From positions 1 through 64,000 of the forward strand of contig JAEZLR010000029.1 in NCBI GenBank assembly GCA_023415205.1: DNA of 64,000 bases, written 5' to 3'. The notes under the pieces were generated by a model. It did not search any database and was not told the origin of the DNA. It saw only the letters and a program-made list of their open reading frames with translations. Below, one piece after another: positions 16,601 to 24,724 of this stretch. The DNA comes from Bacillota bacterium (GTDB lineage Bacteria; Bacillota; Clostridia; DSM-8532). The number at the start of each line of letters is the position of its first letter. Position 1 is the first letter of the stretch. Both the position numbers and the translations under genes were made by a program.

Positions 16601-16685
16601 AATATGACCTCCGAATTTTAAAATTTCTTTTATTTATCTGGCAGAATCCTGTCAGTTAAATTCATTAAAAGGAGAAGCTTATGCA

Positions 16686-18611
16686 TTAGTCCTCGGTCAC
16701 ACGGACGGGTTTAAACTCCCGCCCCTCACCGATATAAAATCGTCCGAATATCTCGTAATACTCCAGACGCATACATTGGATACCTACGATCAAGCCCTCA
16801 AGGCCAATGGTGATGGCATTGCCGATGATGACAATCAGTATGCCGCCCACACCCTCCATCATATTGTACAGTGTCCAGACGGCCAGGGAGAGTCCCGCGT
16901 GGTTAAGAGCGAAGGCCCCAACTCGGGCAAAGGACACCGTTCCTGAAAAGAACGAAAGCAGGGTTTCGAATAAATCAAAGAAGGCCTCCACCAGAAAGAT
17001 GCCCTTTTCGTGAGGAATTATAGGCTTTCTCTTCATGACCAGATGATCCAGAGGCTCCTTAAAGAAAATCATCAGGGCGGGAAGAATAATAACTACCACC
17101 AGAGCCAGACCGGAAAACAGGAGTTTCCCAGCAACAAGGGACAACCCCACAATAACAGACAAACCACCATAGAACATGAGGCCGGCCAAGCCATTTTTAT
17201 CAAAGAGCAGCTTGCCCCATCTCCGCATACGCACATTATTAATCATATTGGCAACAATGGAGATAATATTGATCACCACACCATAGCCCACCGCGATATA
17301 CAGAAGGGTATTAATGGTATCCTTGCCGTGAAGGGGACTGATCCAAAGCGGGCGGATAATCTCTTCGCTACCGAAAACACTGCCATAGATAAAGCCAAAG
17401 AAGGCTGAGGAAATACCCACATAGAGCATCACCCCACCTAAGGGCATTTTCTTTGTCTTATACAGATATAACCCGATCAAGGCGATGATGGCACCCTGCC
17501 CCACATCTCCGAACATAAAACCGAACATGAGAATATAGGTCAGGGTTAAAAGGGGCGTTGGATCCATTTCTTTGGCTGAGGGAAGCCCATACATGGTCAC
17601 CAGGGATTCAAAGGGTTTAAAGATGGACTTATTCTTCATAATGGTGGGTGGGGTTACATTAACCACATAATCAGGATCCTCACTGGAGAACATAATGTTC
17701 TTCATGGTCTCCACCTGGGTGACAAAATCCTTGTAATCCTTACAGGGAATCCATCCCACCAGGAAGAAGGTTCCCTGAGTGTGGGACGAAAACTTTTTCA
17801 CCTCGTTGACCTTGGACAAATAGAGTATTCTCTGATAATAACGGTCAAAGGAGTCCTTTTTATCCTCAAGATAGCGCTGGAAGGCTTTCTCTTCCTCATT
17901 GATCAGACTCTGGAGGGATTGAATCTCCCCCTTGAGCTTGTCAATGGTCCATTTCGGCGTCCCCTTGACCTGATCGGATATTCTGATGCGGGTAAACCCA
18001 AGGGCACTAAAAACATTGTCAATGACAGGTGAAACTGAAGCCGGCATAAAATAAGCCAACCACAGGCTGTCATTTTCCTCAGTCACAGGCACGGCCACCA
18101 CATCCATGCCCTCAAGGTAATCCTTTTGCTTGGAATAGTTTTCCTTTGGAAGATGTCCGAAGCGAAATTTCATAAAGGTAAAATGGAACATTTCATCAAT
18201 ATTAACCTTCAGCCCAGCAATAGGCAGAATCTGATTGACAATTTGCTCCCGTTCCATAATGTCGGCCTTTAAGCGCTCAATTTTTTTACGATGATCGGAA
18301 ATCCTGTTTTCAATCTCTGAAATAAAGGACTCGATGACATGGGGCTCCATACAGCCCATAACCTCACACTCGAGTGCCCGCTTGTCGTAGCATTTCACTT
18401 CAACAAGGAATTTCTCGTTAAGAATCCTCATACGCTTTCTTAAATTTTCCATGGAGGTGTCTTCGTCAAAAGGAATCAAACCCGGCAAATTGAGTGTTTT
18501 ATGGGCAGGCTCCAGTTGGACATTGCTGTTGATGATATGCTTGAGTACGAATTCCTGAAACAATTCGACAGGGCCTAACATACTCACATATTTCATCTGT
18601 TCGATTGCCAT
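16686..18611 (-). CDS. atpI: V-type ATP synthase membrane stator subunit I
   Basis: A 641-residue subunit. The N-terminal ~330 residues are cytoplasmic with coiled coils (S-D-H-R-K-K-I-E-R-L-K; L-K-G-E-I-Q-S-L-Q). The C-terminal half has seven or eight helices forming the ion half-channels, including the G-A-F-A-L-N-H-A-G-L-S helix and F-M-F-G-D-V-G-Q-G. ATG 18611 (M-A-I-E-Q-M-K-Y) fits the family; ATG 18617 and GTG 18620 overlap the C gene stop and are possible. Confidence 0.95.
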   Translation of the reverse strand: MAIEQMKYVSMLGPVELFQEFVLKHIINSNVQLEPAHKTLNLPGLIPFDEDTSMENLRKRMRILNEKFLVEVKCYDKRALECEVMGCMEPHVIESFISEIENRISDHRKKIERLKADIMEREQIVNQILPIAGLKVNIDEMFHFTFMKFRFGHLPKENYSKQKDYLEGMDVVAVPVTEENDSLWLAYFMPASVSPVIDNVFSALGFTRIRISDQVKGTPKWTIDKLKGEIQSLQSLINEEEKAFQRYLEDKKDSFDRYYQRILYLSKVNEVKKFSSHTQGTFFLVGWIPCKDYKDFVTQVETMKNIMFSSEDPDYVVNVTPPTIMKNKSIFKPFESLVTMYGLPSAKEMDPTPLLTLTYILMFGFMFGDVGQGAIIALIGLYLYKTKKMPLGGVMLYVGISSAFFGFIYGSVFGSEEIIRPLWISPLHGKDTINTLLYIAVGYGVVINIISIVANMINNVRMRRWGKLLFDKNGLAGLMFYGGLSVIVGLSLVAGKLLFSGLALVVVIILPALMIFFKEPLDHLVMKRKPIIPHEKGIFLVEAFFDLFETLLSFFSGTVSFARVGAFALNHAGLSLAVWTLYNMMEGVGGILIVIIGNAITIGLEGLIVGIQCMRLEYYEIFGRFYIGEGREFKPVRVTED

Positions 18612-18616
18612 CGCCA

Positions 18617-19690
18617 TCACACCCTTTCTCTTATGAAATCATTCTGTTCAATACCAATAATATACTCTTTAATATTCTCTTCCGAAAGTCTGTACCGAAT
18701 GCCCTCGATTATAGAAAAGATATTGGCTAGTTCAGTCTCTTTCATACGCAAATAGGACAGGACACAGGCAATAGAGAAGGGATTTCTTCTGAACCATCTT
18801 TTGTGAAGCTTATAGATAAACTCACCATAGCGATGCTCAAAGCGCTGCTGGCTATCCCCTTGAAACAGGAATCGATAAGGGGTTTTGCCCAGGATTTCTG
18901 CAAACTCTTCTAAATTCTTGGCCCTGATAAGCTCATCCAGCGTGCCCCGCTTCAGCTTGTAAATCAGGGGCAGGATATAGCTTTGTATGACTTCAGGGTC
19001 AGCCTTATAAAAGGTTTTGCTTCGGTAAACCCAGAAGATGTTAAAGATATCGCTTTCAAAGCCGGCAAACTCCAAGGCAATAGCCGCATCCTTCGGGCTG
19101 AGGATTTTTTTAAAGGCCGTCTGCTCGGTTCTAAGATAATAAAGATCCAGGGCCATTTCCATGCTGAAAAGGCGCTTTTCATTATTTTCAGAGGCAAAGG
19201 GCCTTAAAACATCATAGTAATCCGTCCCCTTAAGCCCGAGGAGGAATTCCTCAAGATTACGTGAAAGCGCAAGCTTGGGGATATCCAATTTATCGCATTT
19301 GGAAAGAAATAAGAGCGAGCCCTCCAAAAGAGAGCTTTCGGCATGTCCCGCTTCAAAAACTCTGAATATTAGCTTTAGGCTTTCAATTTCTATTTTCACA
19401 TAGAGAAGGTCGATGAACTTTTTAAGATCTCCATGGGTAAATCTCAACAGCTTTTCATAATCCTTGACCAGATCGCGTTTAAGAAGGTTTTCCAATTGAC
19501 CCCTATGGATGTTATTTTCATCAACATCGGAGAGGATAATACGGTAGTGGGTGTTATTCTTCAAGTAGGATACCACTTCGCTGACACTCTTCTTTTGGAC
19601 AAGTTCTTCATAGTTCTCCTTACGAAGCAATCTTCCGAACATGGCCCTTGTTTTACCCGATAAAGCACCGTACTTCATTGTGCCAAACAT
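18617..19690 (-). CDS. atpC: V-type ATP synthase subunit C
   Basis: A 357-residue, mostly helical subunit (yeast d-like) that forms the funnel joining the central shaft to the K ring. The opening Y-G-A-L-S-G-K-T-R-A-M and a C-terminal R-Y-R-L-S-E-E-N-I-K-E-Y-I are family-like. In this operon C sits between the G/H subunit and I, not after E as in the Enterococcus ntp order. Confidence 0.92.
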   Translation of the reverse strand: MFGTMKYGALSGKTRAMFGRLLRKENYEELVQKKSVSEVVSYLKNNTHYRIILSDVDENNIHRGQLENLLKRDLVKDYEKLLRFTHGDLKKFIDLLYVKIEIESLKLIFRVFEAGHAESSLLEGSLLFLSKCDKLDIPKLALSRNLEEFLLGLKGTDYYDVLRPFASENNEKRLFSMEMALDLYYLRTEQTAFKKILSPKDAAIALEFAGFESDIFNIFWVYRSKTFYKADPEVIQSYILPLIYKLKRGTLDELIRAKNLEEFAEILGKTPYRFLFQGDSQQRFEHRYGEFIYKLHKRWFRRNPFSIACVLSYLRMKETELANIFSIIEGIRYRLSEENIKEYIIGIEQNDFIRERV

Positions 19691-19694
19691 TTAT

Positions 19695-20006
19695 TCACCT
19701 TCCGACAATCCGGTTAAAAATCTGATCTTCCCATACCTTCTGGTTCTCTTCAGCATTTTCCTCCATGAGACGCATTTTTAAAGCGGTGCTCTCATAGATG
19801 CGGATAATTTTATCATCGGCTTCTTTTCTGCTCTTTGTTTTGAGCTGATGAATCTTATGCTCGGCCATTTCAAGAATATTGGCCTCCATCATCCGGAGCT
19901 CCTCCTGAGTGTCCCTTAAGATTTTATCTTTTTGGGCGAGGCCTTCGGAGACAAGATTCTGCGCTTCATGCTCTATTTCAATGATTTTCTTGACCACATC
20001 TTCCAA
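19695..20006 (-). CDS. V-type ATP synthase subunit G/H (stalk helix)
   Basis: A ~103-residue charged, coiled-coil protein (M-E-D-V-V-K-K-I-I-E-I-E-H-E-A), first gene of the ATPase operon and partner of E in the peripheral stalk. The TTG at 20006 is preferred because GAGGGGTGG lies seven bases upstream. The ATG at 20024 has no ribosome site and adds M-R-G-G-V-S. Identity rests on length, coiled coil and operon position. Confidence 0.8.
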   Translation of the reverse strand: MEDVVKKIIEIEHEAQNLVSEGLAQKDKILRDTQEELRMMEANILEMAEHKIHQLKTKSRKEADDKIIRIYESTALKMRLMEENAEENQKVWEDQIFNRIVGR

Positions 20007-20170
20007 ACTAACGCCACCCCTCATTGATTTATGATAAAATTAACCGTGGGCATAACAAACTATTACCCTTTATCTCTGTTATATAACAACCGTACGAATC
20101 ATTCAATCAGTATCTTATGCAATTTATCCCACAATTATAGAAAGGCTTTTGGCTAAATTTTCAACGAGTG

Positions 20171-20205
20171 TTGCATATTTATTCATTTAAATGTATAATT
20201 ATAAA
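20171..20205 (+). promoter_or_regulatory. argD promoter with ARG-box-like sites
   Basis: TTGCAT (20171-20176) - 17 bp - TATAAT (20194-20199). Overlapping it, TGCATATTTATTCA (20172-20185) differs from the ArgR box core TGAATWWWWATTCA at one position. A weaker second copy (20192-20205, three differences) lies 20 bp downstream, close to the usual spacing of paired ARG boxes. The promoter is clear; ArgR control is inferred. Confidence 0.7.
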
Positions 20206-20222
20206 AAACGGAGGTGTTTACC

Positions 20223-21422
20223 ATGACGCTTGATGAGATTATTGCATTGGATAAGAAATATTTTATGAATACATTTGGTGAGCGATTGCCTGTCTGCTTT
20301 GTCAAGGGGCAGGGCATGAAGCTTTGGGATACCGAGGGCAAGGTCTACAACGATTTTTTAGCAGGTATTGCCGTAAGTGCTTTGGGCCATTCCCACCCTG
20401 CATTGGTCAACGCTATCATCGAACAGGCCCAAAAATATATTCATTGCTCCAACTACTACTATATTGAATCGCAGGCCAAGCTCGCCCAACTGATTGTGGA
20501 GAATTCCTGCTGTGACAAGGTCTTCTTTGCCAATAGCGGTGCCGAAGCCAACGAAGGGGCCATTAAGCTTGCACGCCTCTACTTCAGGAAAAAGGGACAG
20601 CCCGAGAAATTTGAAATCATCACCCTCGAGAAATCCTTTCACGGAAGAACTCTGGCTACTATAGCGGCAACGGGTCAGGAAAAGTATCAGAAGAATTATT
20701 GTCCCCTCACCCCCAAATTCCTTAGCGTTCCCATTAACGATATCGAAGCTTTGGACCATGCCGTCAACGATTACACCTGCGCTGTCATGCTGGAACCTAT
20801 CCAGGGTGAAAGTGGTGTCAACCCCACGAATGTGGACTATATCCGTCAGGTTCGGGAGTTATGTAACAAAAGGAACATTCTTTTGATTTTTGACGAAGTC
20901 CAGTGTGGCCTTGGTCGTACCGGAAAAATGTTCGGCTATGAACATTATGGGGTCGAACCCGACATCTTCACCCTCGCCAAGGCCCTGGGCGGAGGCTTCC
21001 CCATCGGTGCTCTGTGTGCCAAGGAGCCCTTTGCCAGCGCTTTTGAGCCAGGAGATCATGGCACCACCTTCGGCGGTAATCCCTTAGCTTGCAGCACCGG
21101 ATATGCAGTATTATCCACCCTCATCAACGACAAGCTTTGCGAGAATTCGGCAGCCATGGGCAATTATCTTATGGATAAGCTCAATGATTTAAAGATGAAA
21201 TACCCCTTTATTACCGAGATACGAGGCAAAGGCCTTATGGTAGGCATTCAGCTTTCAATCCCCAAGGCGGTTGAAATTAAGCTTATGTGCCTTAAAGCCG
21301 GTTATCTCATTGGTGCCGTGGGAGAGTCCATTCTCCGTATGCTTCCTCCTCTCATTGTCAGTAAGGAGGACATTGATGGCCTGGTGGCCACCTATGACCA
21401 GATTTTTTCACAGATTCAATAA
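20223..21422 (+). CDS. argD: acetylornithine aminotransferase
   Basis: A 399-residue class-III PLP aminotransferase converting N-acetylglutamate semialdehyde to N2-acetylornithine in arginine synthesis. Visible: G-I-A-V-S-A-L-G-H-S-H-P, the PLP-phosphate motif N-S-G-A-E-A-N-E-G-A-I-K, the D-E-V-Q-C-G-L-G-R-T-G loop whose Asp contacts the pyridine N, and the catalytic Lys in T-L-A-K-A-L-G-G-G-F-P-I-G. ATG 20223 has GGAGGTG six bases upstream; an in-frame GTG at 20214 overlaps that site. It is a lone arg gene, divergent from the V-ATPase operon. Ornithine or GABA aminotransferase are close relatives, but the motif set and ARG-box promoter favour ArgD. Confidence 0.92.
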   Translation: MTLDEIIALDKKYFMNTFGERLPVCFVKGQGMKLWDTEGKVYNDFLAGIAVSALGHSHPALVNAIIEQAQKYIHCSNYYYIESQAKLAQLIVENSCCDKVFFANSGAEANEGAIKLARLYFRKKGQPEKFEIITLEKSFHGRTLATIAATGQEKYQKNYCPLTPKFLSVPINDIEALDHAVNDYTCAVMLEPIQGESGVNPTNVDYIRQVRELCNKRNILLIFDEVQCGLGRTGKMFGYEHYGVEPDIFTLAKALGGGFPIGALCAKEPFASAFEPGDHGTTFGGNPLACSTGYAVLSTLINDKLCENSAAMGNYLMDKLNDLKMKYPFITEIRGKGLMVGIQLSIPKAVEIKLMCLKAGYLIGAVGESILRMLPPLIVSKEDIDGLVATYDQIFSQIQ

Positions 21423-21423
21423 T

Positions 21424-21507
21424 CAAAAGGGGAGGGTTCCTTTGCTCGATGGCAAGAGAAACCCTCCCCTCTTTTTATCCGGCAAAACAATTAACCGGAT
21501 TTTTTTA
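21424..21507 (+). terminator. tandem terminators after argD
   Basis: First: 11-bp stem (21428-21438 with 21460-21470) followed by CTTTTT. Second: ATCCGG (21477-21482) with CCGGAT (21495-21500) followed by seven T. Two terminators in a row should isolate argD from the small-protein genes. Confidence 0.85.
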
Positions 21508-21570
21508 TGCAACAGAACAAGCACAGACGCATACAATTGAATGCAGATACTTTTATAGATGGGTGATGTC

Positions 21571-21876
21571 ATGCCTGATAACTATAATATGTTTGATAAG
21601 CTTGGGGGACAGATTCAGAAAAAGAAGCTTGAAAAGGCCATTGAAATGTTTAAGAACGAGAGCCCTCAGGAGCTTAGAAAAAAGCTGGGGCAAATGGACA
21701 CTCAAGAAATTCTTGAAAAGATGGATGAATATGATCCCAATAAACTTAGACAAATGGGCATCAATGTTGACGAACTAAAAAGCAGGGTCACCGACAAGGA
21801 TTTTGAAAAGCTCATCCAGATACTAGGGCCGGATGGTGCGGCTATTGCAAAAAAACTTAAATCCCTATTGAAGTAA
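21571..21876 (+). CDS. small helical protein, function unknown (sleB-adjacent)
   Basis: A 101-residue soluble, highly charged protein (M-P-D-N-Y-N-M-F-D-K-L-G) with predicted helices throughout and no signal or membrane segment. I do not recognise a characterised family. It contains a Q-E-L-R-K-K-L-G-Q-M-D-T-Q-E-I-L-E-K segment and a C-terminal L-G-P-D-G-A-A-I-A-K-K-L-K. ATG 21571 has GGGTGA upstream; an in-frame ATG at 21559 has none. It leads three closely spaced genes followed by the cortex hydrolase gene, so a spore role is plausible but unproven. Confidence 0.7.
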   Translation: MPDNYNMFDKLGGQIQKKKLEKAIEMFKNESPQELRKKLGQMDTQEILEKMDEYDPNKLRQMGINVDELKSRVTDKDFEKLIQILGPDGAAIAKKLKSLLK

Positions 21877-21893
21877 ACCGGGAGGCGAACAAT

Positions 21894-22301
21894 ATGGCTG
21901 ATGATCTCGACAAGAAGATCAAACAAATAGCTGATATGTTTGGGGTTTCGGACACCAGCGGCCTGAGAAATATTGTGGATAATATTATGCCAAATTCAGG
22001 CACTGCCCAGAGCCCTCCCCCTTCGTTCAGCAATGATTCATCCTCTGGAGAAGGAGGCAACACCATGCCTGCATCCGGCTTCAGAAATAACGGGATCAAT
22101 TTGGGGCTTTTTAATCAGGCCAATGAGATGATCCGGATGCTCAATAACGTGAGCGATTCCCGTATTACGCTTTTGAACTCTGTCCAGCCCTTTTTAGGCA
22201 CACAAAGGCAGCAGCGTCTGGGAGGAGCAATTCAGCTTTTGAAGGTTATCTCTATCATCAGTGCCATTTCTCCTACAATTAACCGGAATCCAAAGGGGTG
22301 A
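21894..22301 (+). CDS. small protein, function unknown (sleB-adjacent)
   Basis: A 135-residue protein with GGGAGG before its ATG, 17 bases after the preceding gene. An N-terminal helix (D-D-L-D-K-K-I-K-Q-I-A-D-M-F-G-V) is followed by a flexible Ser/Pro/Gly linker (about 34-60) and a C-terminal helical part. That part contains R-M-L-N-N-V-S-D-S-R-I-T-L-L-N-S-V-Q-P-F-L and a mildly hydrophobic end. No catalytic motif is visible. The organisation (two helical parts with a loose linker) suggests a structural or adaptor protein; family unknown. Confidence 0.68.
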   Translation: MADDLDKKIKQIADMFGVSDTSGLRNIVDNIMPNSGTAQSPPPSFSNDSSSGEGGNTMPASGFRNNGINLGLFNQANEMIRMLNNVSDSRITLLNSVQPFLGTQRQQRLGGAIQLLKVISIISAISPTINRNPKG

Positions 22302-22308
22302 TTCACTC

Positions 22309-22572
22309 ATGGAACCTCGCGGCCTGAAAGATATACCCTTACCCTATGAGGTAGAGGACAAATTTCAGCATCAGAATAGTGTCGTGCCCTTTAACTTCGG
22401 CCTTGGCTTCTTACCAGCTATTTTCCAGAATATCAAGATGGAGGATGTCATCCTTTTGTTCCTGATCATCATACTGCTGGCAGAAGGGAACGAGTGCGAT
22501 TTTCTTCTGGTGGGCATTCTTGTGGTCATTTTCCTGGCGGGCTTTGATGGCAATCTCTTTGGCTTTTTATAA
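22309..22572 (+). CDS. small membrane protein, function unknown (sleB-adjacent)
   Basis: An 87-residue protein starting at ATG 22309 behind AGGGGTGA. A polar N-terminus (~45 residues, I-P-L-P-Y-E-V-E-D-K-F) is followed by two predicted membrane helices (D-V-I-L-L-F-L-I-I-I-L-L and L-L-V-G-I-L-V-V-I-F-L-A) joined by an acidic E-G-N-E-C-D turn. Small two-helix proteins of this shape occur near spore genes in clostridia, but I know no assigned function. It overlaps no neighbour and precedes sleB by ~60 bases. Confidence 0.7.
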   Translation: MEPRGLKDIPLPYEVEDKFQHQNSVVPFNFGLGFLPAIFQNIKMEDVILLFLIIILLAEGNECDFLLVGILVVIFLAGFDGNLFGFL

Positions 22573-22632
22573 GGATGCATAATTTTTGACCTTTTGCAAA
22601 TGCTTTTCGTGAATACTTTTTAGGAGGTACTC

Positions 22633-23316
22633 ATGAAAAAGTCTACTAAAATTGCATGGGTCTATTTTATTACTCTTGTGGTACTTGCGGGTGCTTATTT
22701 GCTGACCAATTATGCTTCAAATTTAAACCAGTTTAGCAAAGCTGCCATATCCTATTATGGCTCGAGCGGCAGAGAGGTTACTCAAATTCAGACAAGGCTA
22801 AAGGCTTGGGGTTATTATTTTGGTTCAGTAGACGGGAAATATGGTTATCAAACCTACCAGGCGGTGAGATATTTTCAGAGCAAGAATGGACTAAAAGTTG
22901 ATGGAATTGCAGGGAAAGCTACCCTCTATGCGCTGGGACTCCCGACAGGTACAACAAGCACGGCCAACAGGGACTTGGATATTCTTGCGCGGGTTATTTA
23001 TGGGGAATCCCGGGGCGAGCCTTATGAGGGACAGGTGGCTGTTGGTGCCGTTATTTTGAACAGGGTGGCCGACAGCCGTTTTCCCAATACAGTCGCCGGG
23101 GTAATTTATCAGCCCGGCGCCTTTGACGCGGTCACCGATGGCCAAATCAACCTGACGCCCAATGATACGGCTTACAAGGCCGCGAGAGACGCATTGAACG
23201 GATGGGACCCTACCTATGGATGCATCTATTACTTTAATCCGGCCACAGCCACCAGCAAATGGATATGGAGCCGTCCGCTGGTTGTTAAAATAGGGCGGCA
23301 TAACTTCTGTAAGTAA
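22633..23316 (+). CDS. sleB: spore cortex-lytic enzyme SleB-like (cell wall hydrolase)
   Basis: A 227-residue exported protein. An N-terminal membrane/signal helix (about 8-27) is followed by a peptidoglycan-binding domain of the PG_binding_1 type (about 45-100: V-T-Q-I-Q-T-R-L-K-A-W-G-Y-Y). The SleB catalytic domain follows (about 115-227) with A-R-V-I-Y-G-E-S-R-G-E-P-Y-E-G-Q-V-A-V-G-A-V-I, whose Glu is the proposed acid catalyst of this lytic transglycosylase. SleB breaks spore cortex during germination in relatives. TAGGAGG precedes the ATG. No ypeB partner follows; the convergent VanW-like gene ends four bases away. Confidence 0.9.
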   Translation: MKKSTKIAWVYFITLVVLAGAYLLTNYASNLNQFSKAAISYYGSSGREVTQIQTRLKAWGYYFGSVDGKYGYQTYQAVRYFQSKNGLKVDGIAGKATLYALGLPTGTTSTANRDLDILARVIYGESRGEPYEGQVAVGAVILNRVADSRFPNTVAGVIYQPGAFDAVTDGQINLTPNDTAYKAARDALNGWDPTYGCIYYFNPATATSKWIWSRPLVVKIGRHNFCK

Positions 23317-23319
23317 TGC

Positions 23320-24621
23320 TTACTTGGCAGACGAGTTCAGTGTGCCTTCTCCTATTTCCACCATTTTACTGACAGGCTGGTATTTGTCGCTATAGAGTTC
23401 AACACGCTCGTCATCAATAATTCTGCTGACATATACCGTATAGCCGGGAATACCCTCTGATATCACCCGGGTTTGGCCCTTGGATAGATCCCTGTTTACT
23501 GTGGTGATGATGGAAGGCGGTACTTCATCCTTCTTTTGAGTAATAAGAATACCGCTCCGTAGCTCCCCGGTGGAAATCCAATAAAAGCTCAATGTACCCT
23601 GAGAGATCTCATGGAGTAGCATCACGGTTCGATCTGTTTCGTTCTTAAGGGCTAGGTTGGCTCCCACCCCCTCAATAATGGCTTCCAGGCCGGGTTCAGA
23701 GTAGGGAACCGCATGACTTGACTGCTTGCGACTAAGAATTTCCATACCATCGATGGAAATCCCCGATTGGTAGAGAGCCGTTGCTATTCGATTCAGCAAA
23801 TCCCTCTCAACCTCTGTGGAGAACCCGTCAAAGGCGACAAGCTCTGCAAGACTTATGGTTTCACCTTTTTTAAAAACACGCCCATAGACTGATTCAAGGG
23901 CCTCCGAGGCTAGGGCCTCAAGGCTGCTGTCAATGGGTATGCTGCATTTTGATATCAGGGCAGAAAAAGTTTCTTCATAACGGCTTGGATCTGCAATATG
24001 AATAAAAACAGACCCCTCGGCTGCGAGAGTATCTACGCGGTAGGGCTCCGTTCCAAAGGCGGCAATCACCTGTTTGAGCTCCTCCTCCAGGCGCGGATAA
24101 TCCACCTTTACTCCGGGAACCTGTGGGACAAAGCGGAGCACGTCCCCCTGAATCTCATAATATTCTGGTACAGATTCCTTTTCCAAGGGCTTGAAGATGG
24201 TTTCACATTGGGCTAAGAGCTTACCGGAGTTTAATCGGATAACCGGAGCAATGGCAAGATCTTTACCTGAGTTCATAAAAAGCTCACCAAGGCCACTGGA
24301 GGGCATGGAGGCCTTGAGGTTTTCTAGGGTTTTATCCAAGTCAACCGCAACATCCAAATCCGAGTAGGGGATTTTGTAGGTGGTTTTGTCCACCTCCAGG
24401 GTTAACACACCCGCCTTAATTTTGTCTTTCAAATAAGGCTCCACGGCCTTTCGGGCTTCCTCCAAAGACATGCCGCCTAAGGATAAAGCCCCCACATGGG
24501 TGCTTTCAGCCACGGTTTGAACCTTCATGAAGGAAAGGGCAAAGAAACCTACGCCTATCCCCAGGAAGATTTGAAGCATCATCACAAACAACCATGAAAA
24601 ACTCTTGAAGCGCTTCATCAT
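23320..24621 (-). CDS. VanW-like exported cell-wall protein with degenerate VanW domain
   Basis: About 433 residues. An N-terminal membrane anchor (about 12-32) is followed by a repeat-like wall-binding region (Y-K-I-P-Y-S-D-L-D-V-A-V-D) typical of YoaR/VanW proteins. The VanW-like segment reads L-L-N-R-I-A-T-A-L-Y-Q-S-G-I-S-I-D-G-M-E and lacks the conserved G-G-G-V-C-Q-V-S-S-T-L-Y stretch. A short G5-like C-terminus ends the protein. ATG 24621 is chosen because GGAG is nine bases upstream; the longer frame begins with a TTG. Function in this family is unclear beyond envelope association. Confidence 0.75.
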   Translation of the reverse strand: MMKRFKSFSWLFVMMLQIFLGIGVGFFALSFMKVQTVAESTHVGALSLGGMSLEEARKAVEPYLKDKIKAGVLTLEVDKTTYKIPYSDLDVAVDLDKTLENLKASMPSSGLGELFMNSGKDLAIAPVIRLNSGKLLAQCETIFKPLEKESVPEYYEIQGDVLRFVPQVPGVKVDYPRLEEELKQVIAAFGTEPYRVDTLAAEGSVFIHIADPSRYEETFSALISKCSIPIDSSLEALASEALESVYGRVFKKGETISLAELVAFDGFSTEVERDLLNRIATALYQSGISIDGMEILSRKQSSHAVPYSEPGLEAIIEGVGANLALKNETDRTVMLLHEISQGTLSFYWISTGELRSGILITQKKDEVPPSIITTVNRDLSKGQTRVISEGIPGYTVYVSRIIDDERVELYSDKYQPVSKMVEIGEGTLNSSAK

Positions 24622-24691
24622 TCGTATCATCTCCAAAAAGAAAACTCAAGAGAATAATAATATAAAATAAAGTCGTTTTGGATAGCATTGC

Positions 24692-24721
24692 AAAAACGGG
24701 TCAGGTAATCCTGACCCGGTT
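24692..24721 (-). terminator. terminator of the PRC-barrel gene
   Basis: 9-bp stem (24697-24705 with 24710-24718) with a four-base loop, followed by TTTTT on the minus strand. It lies three bases after the stop codon. Confidence 0.82.
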
Positions 24722-24724
24722 TAT

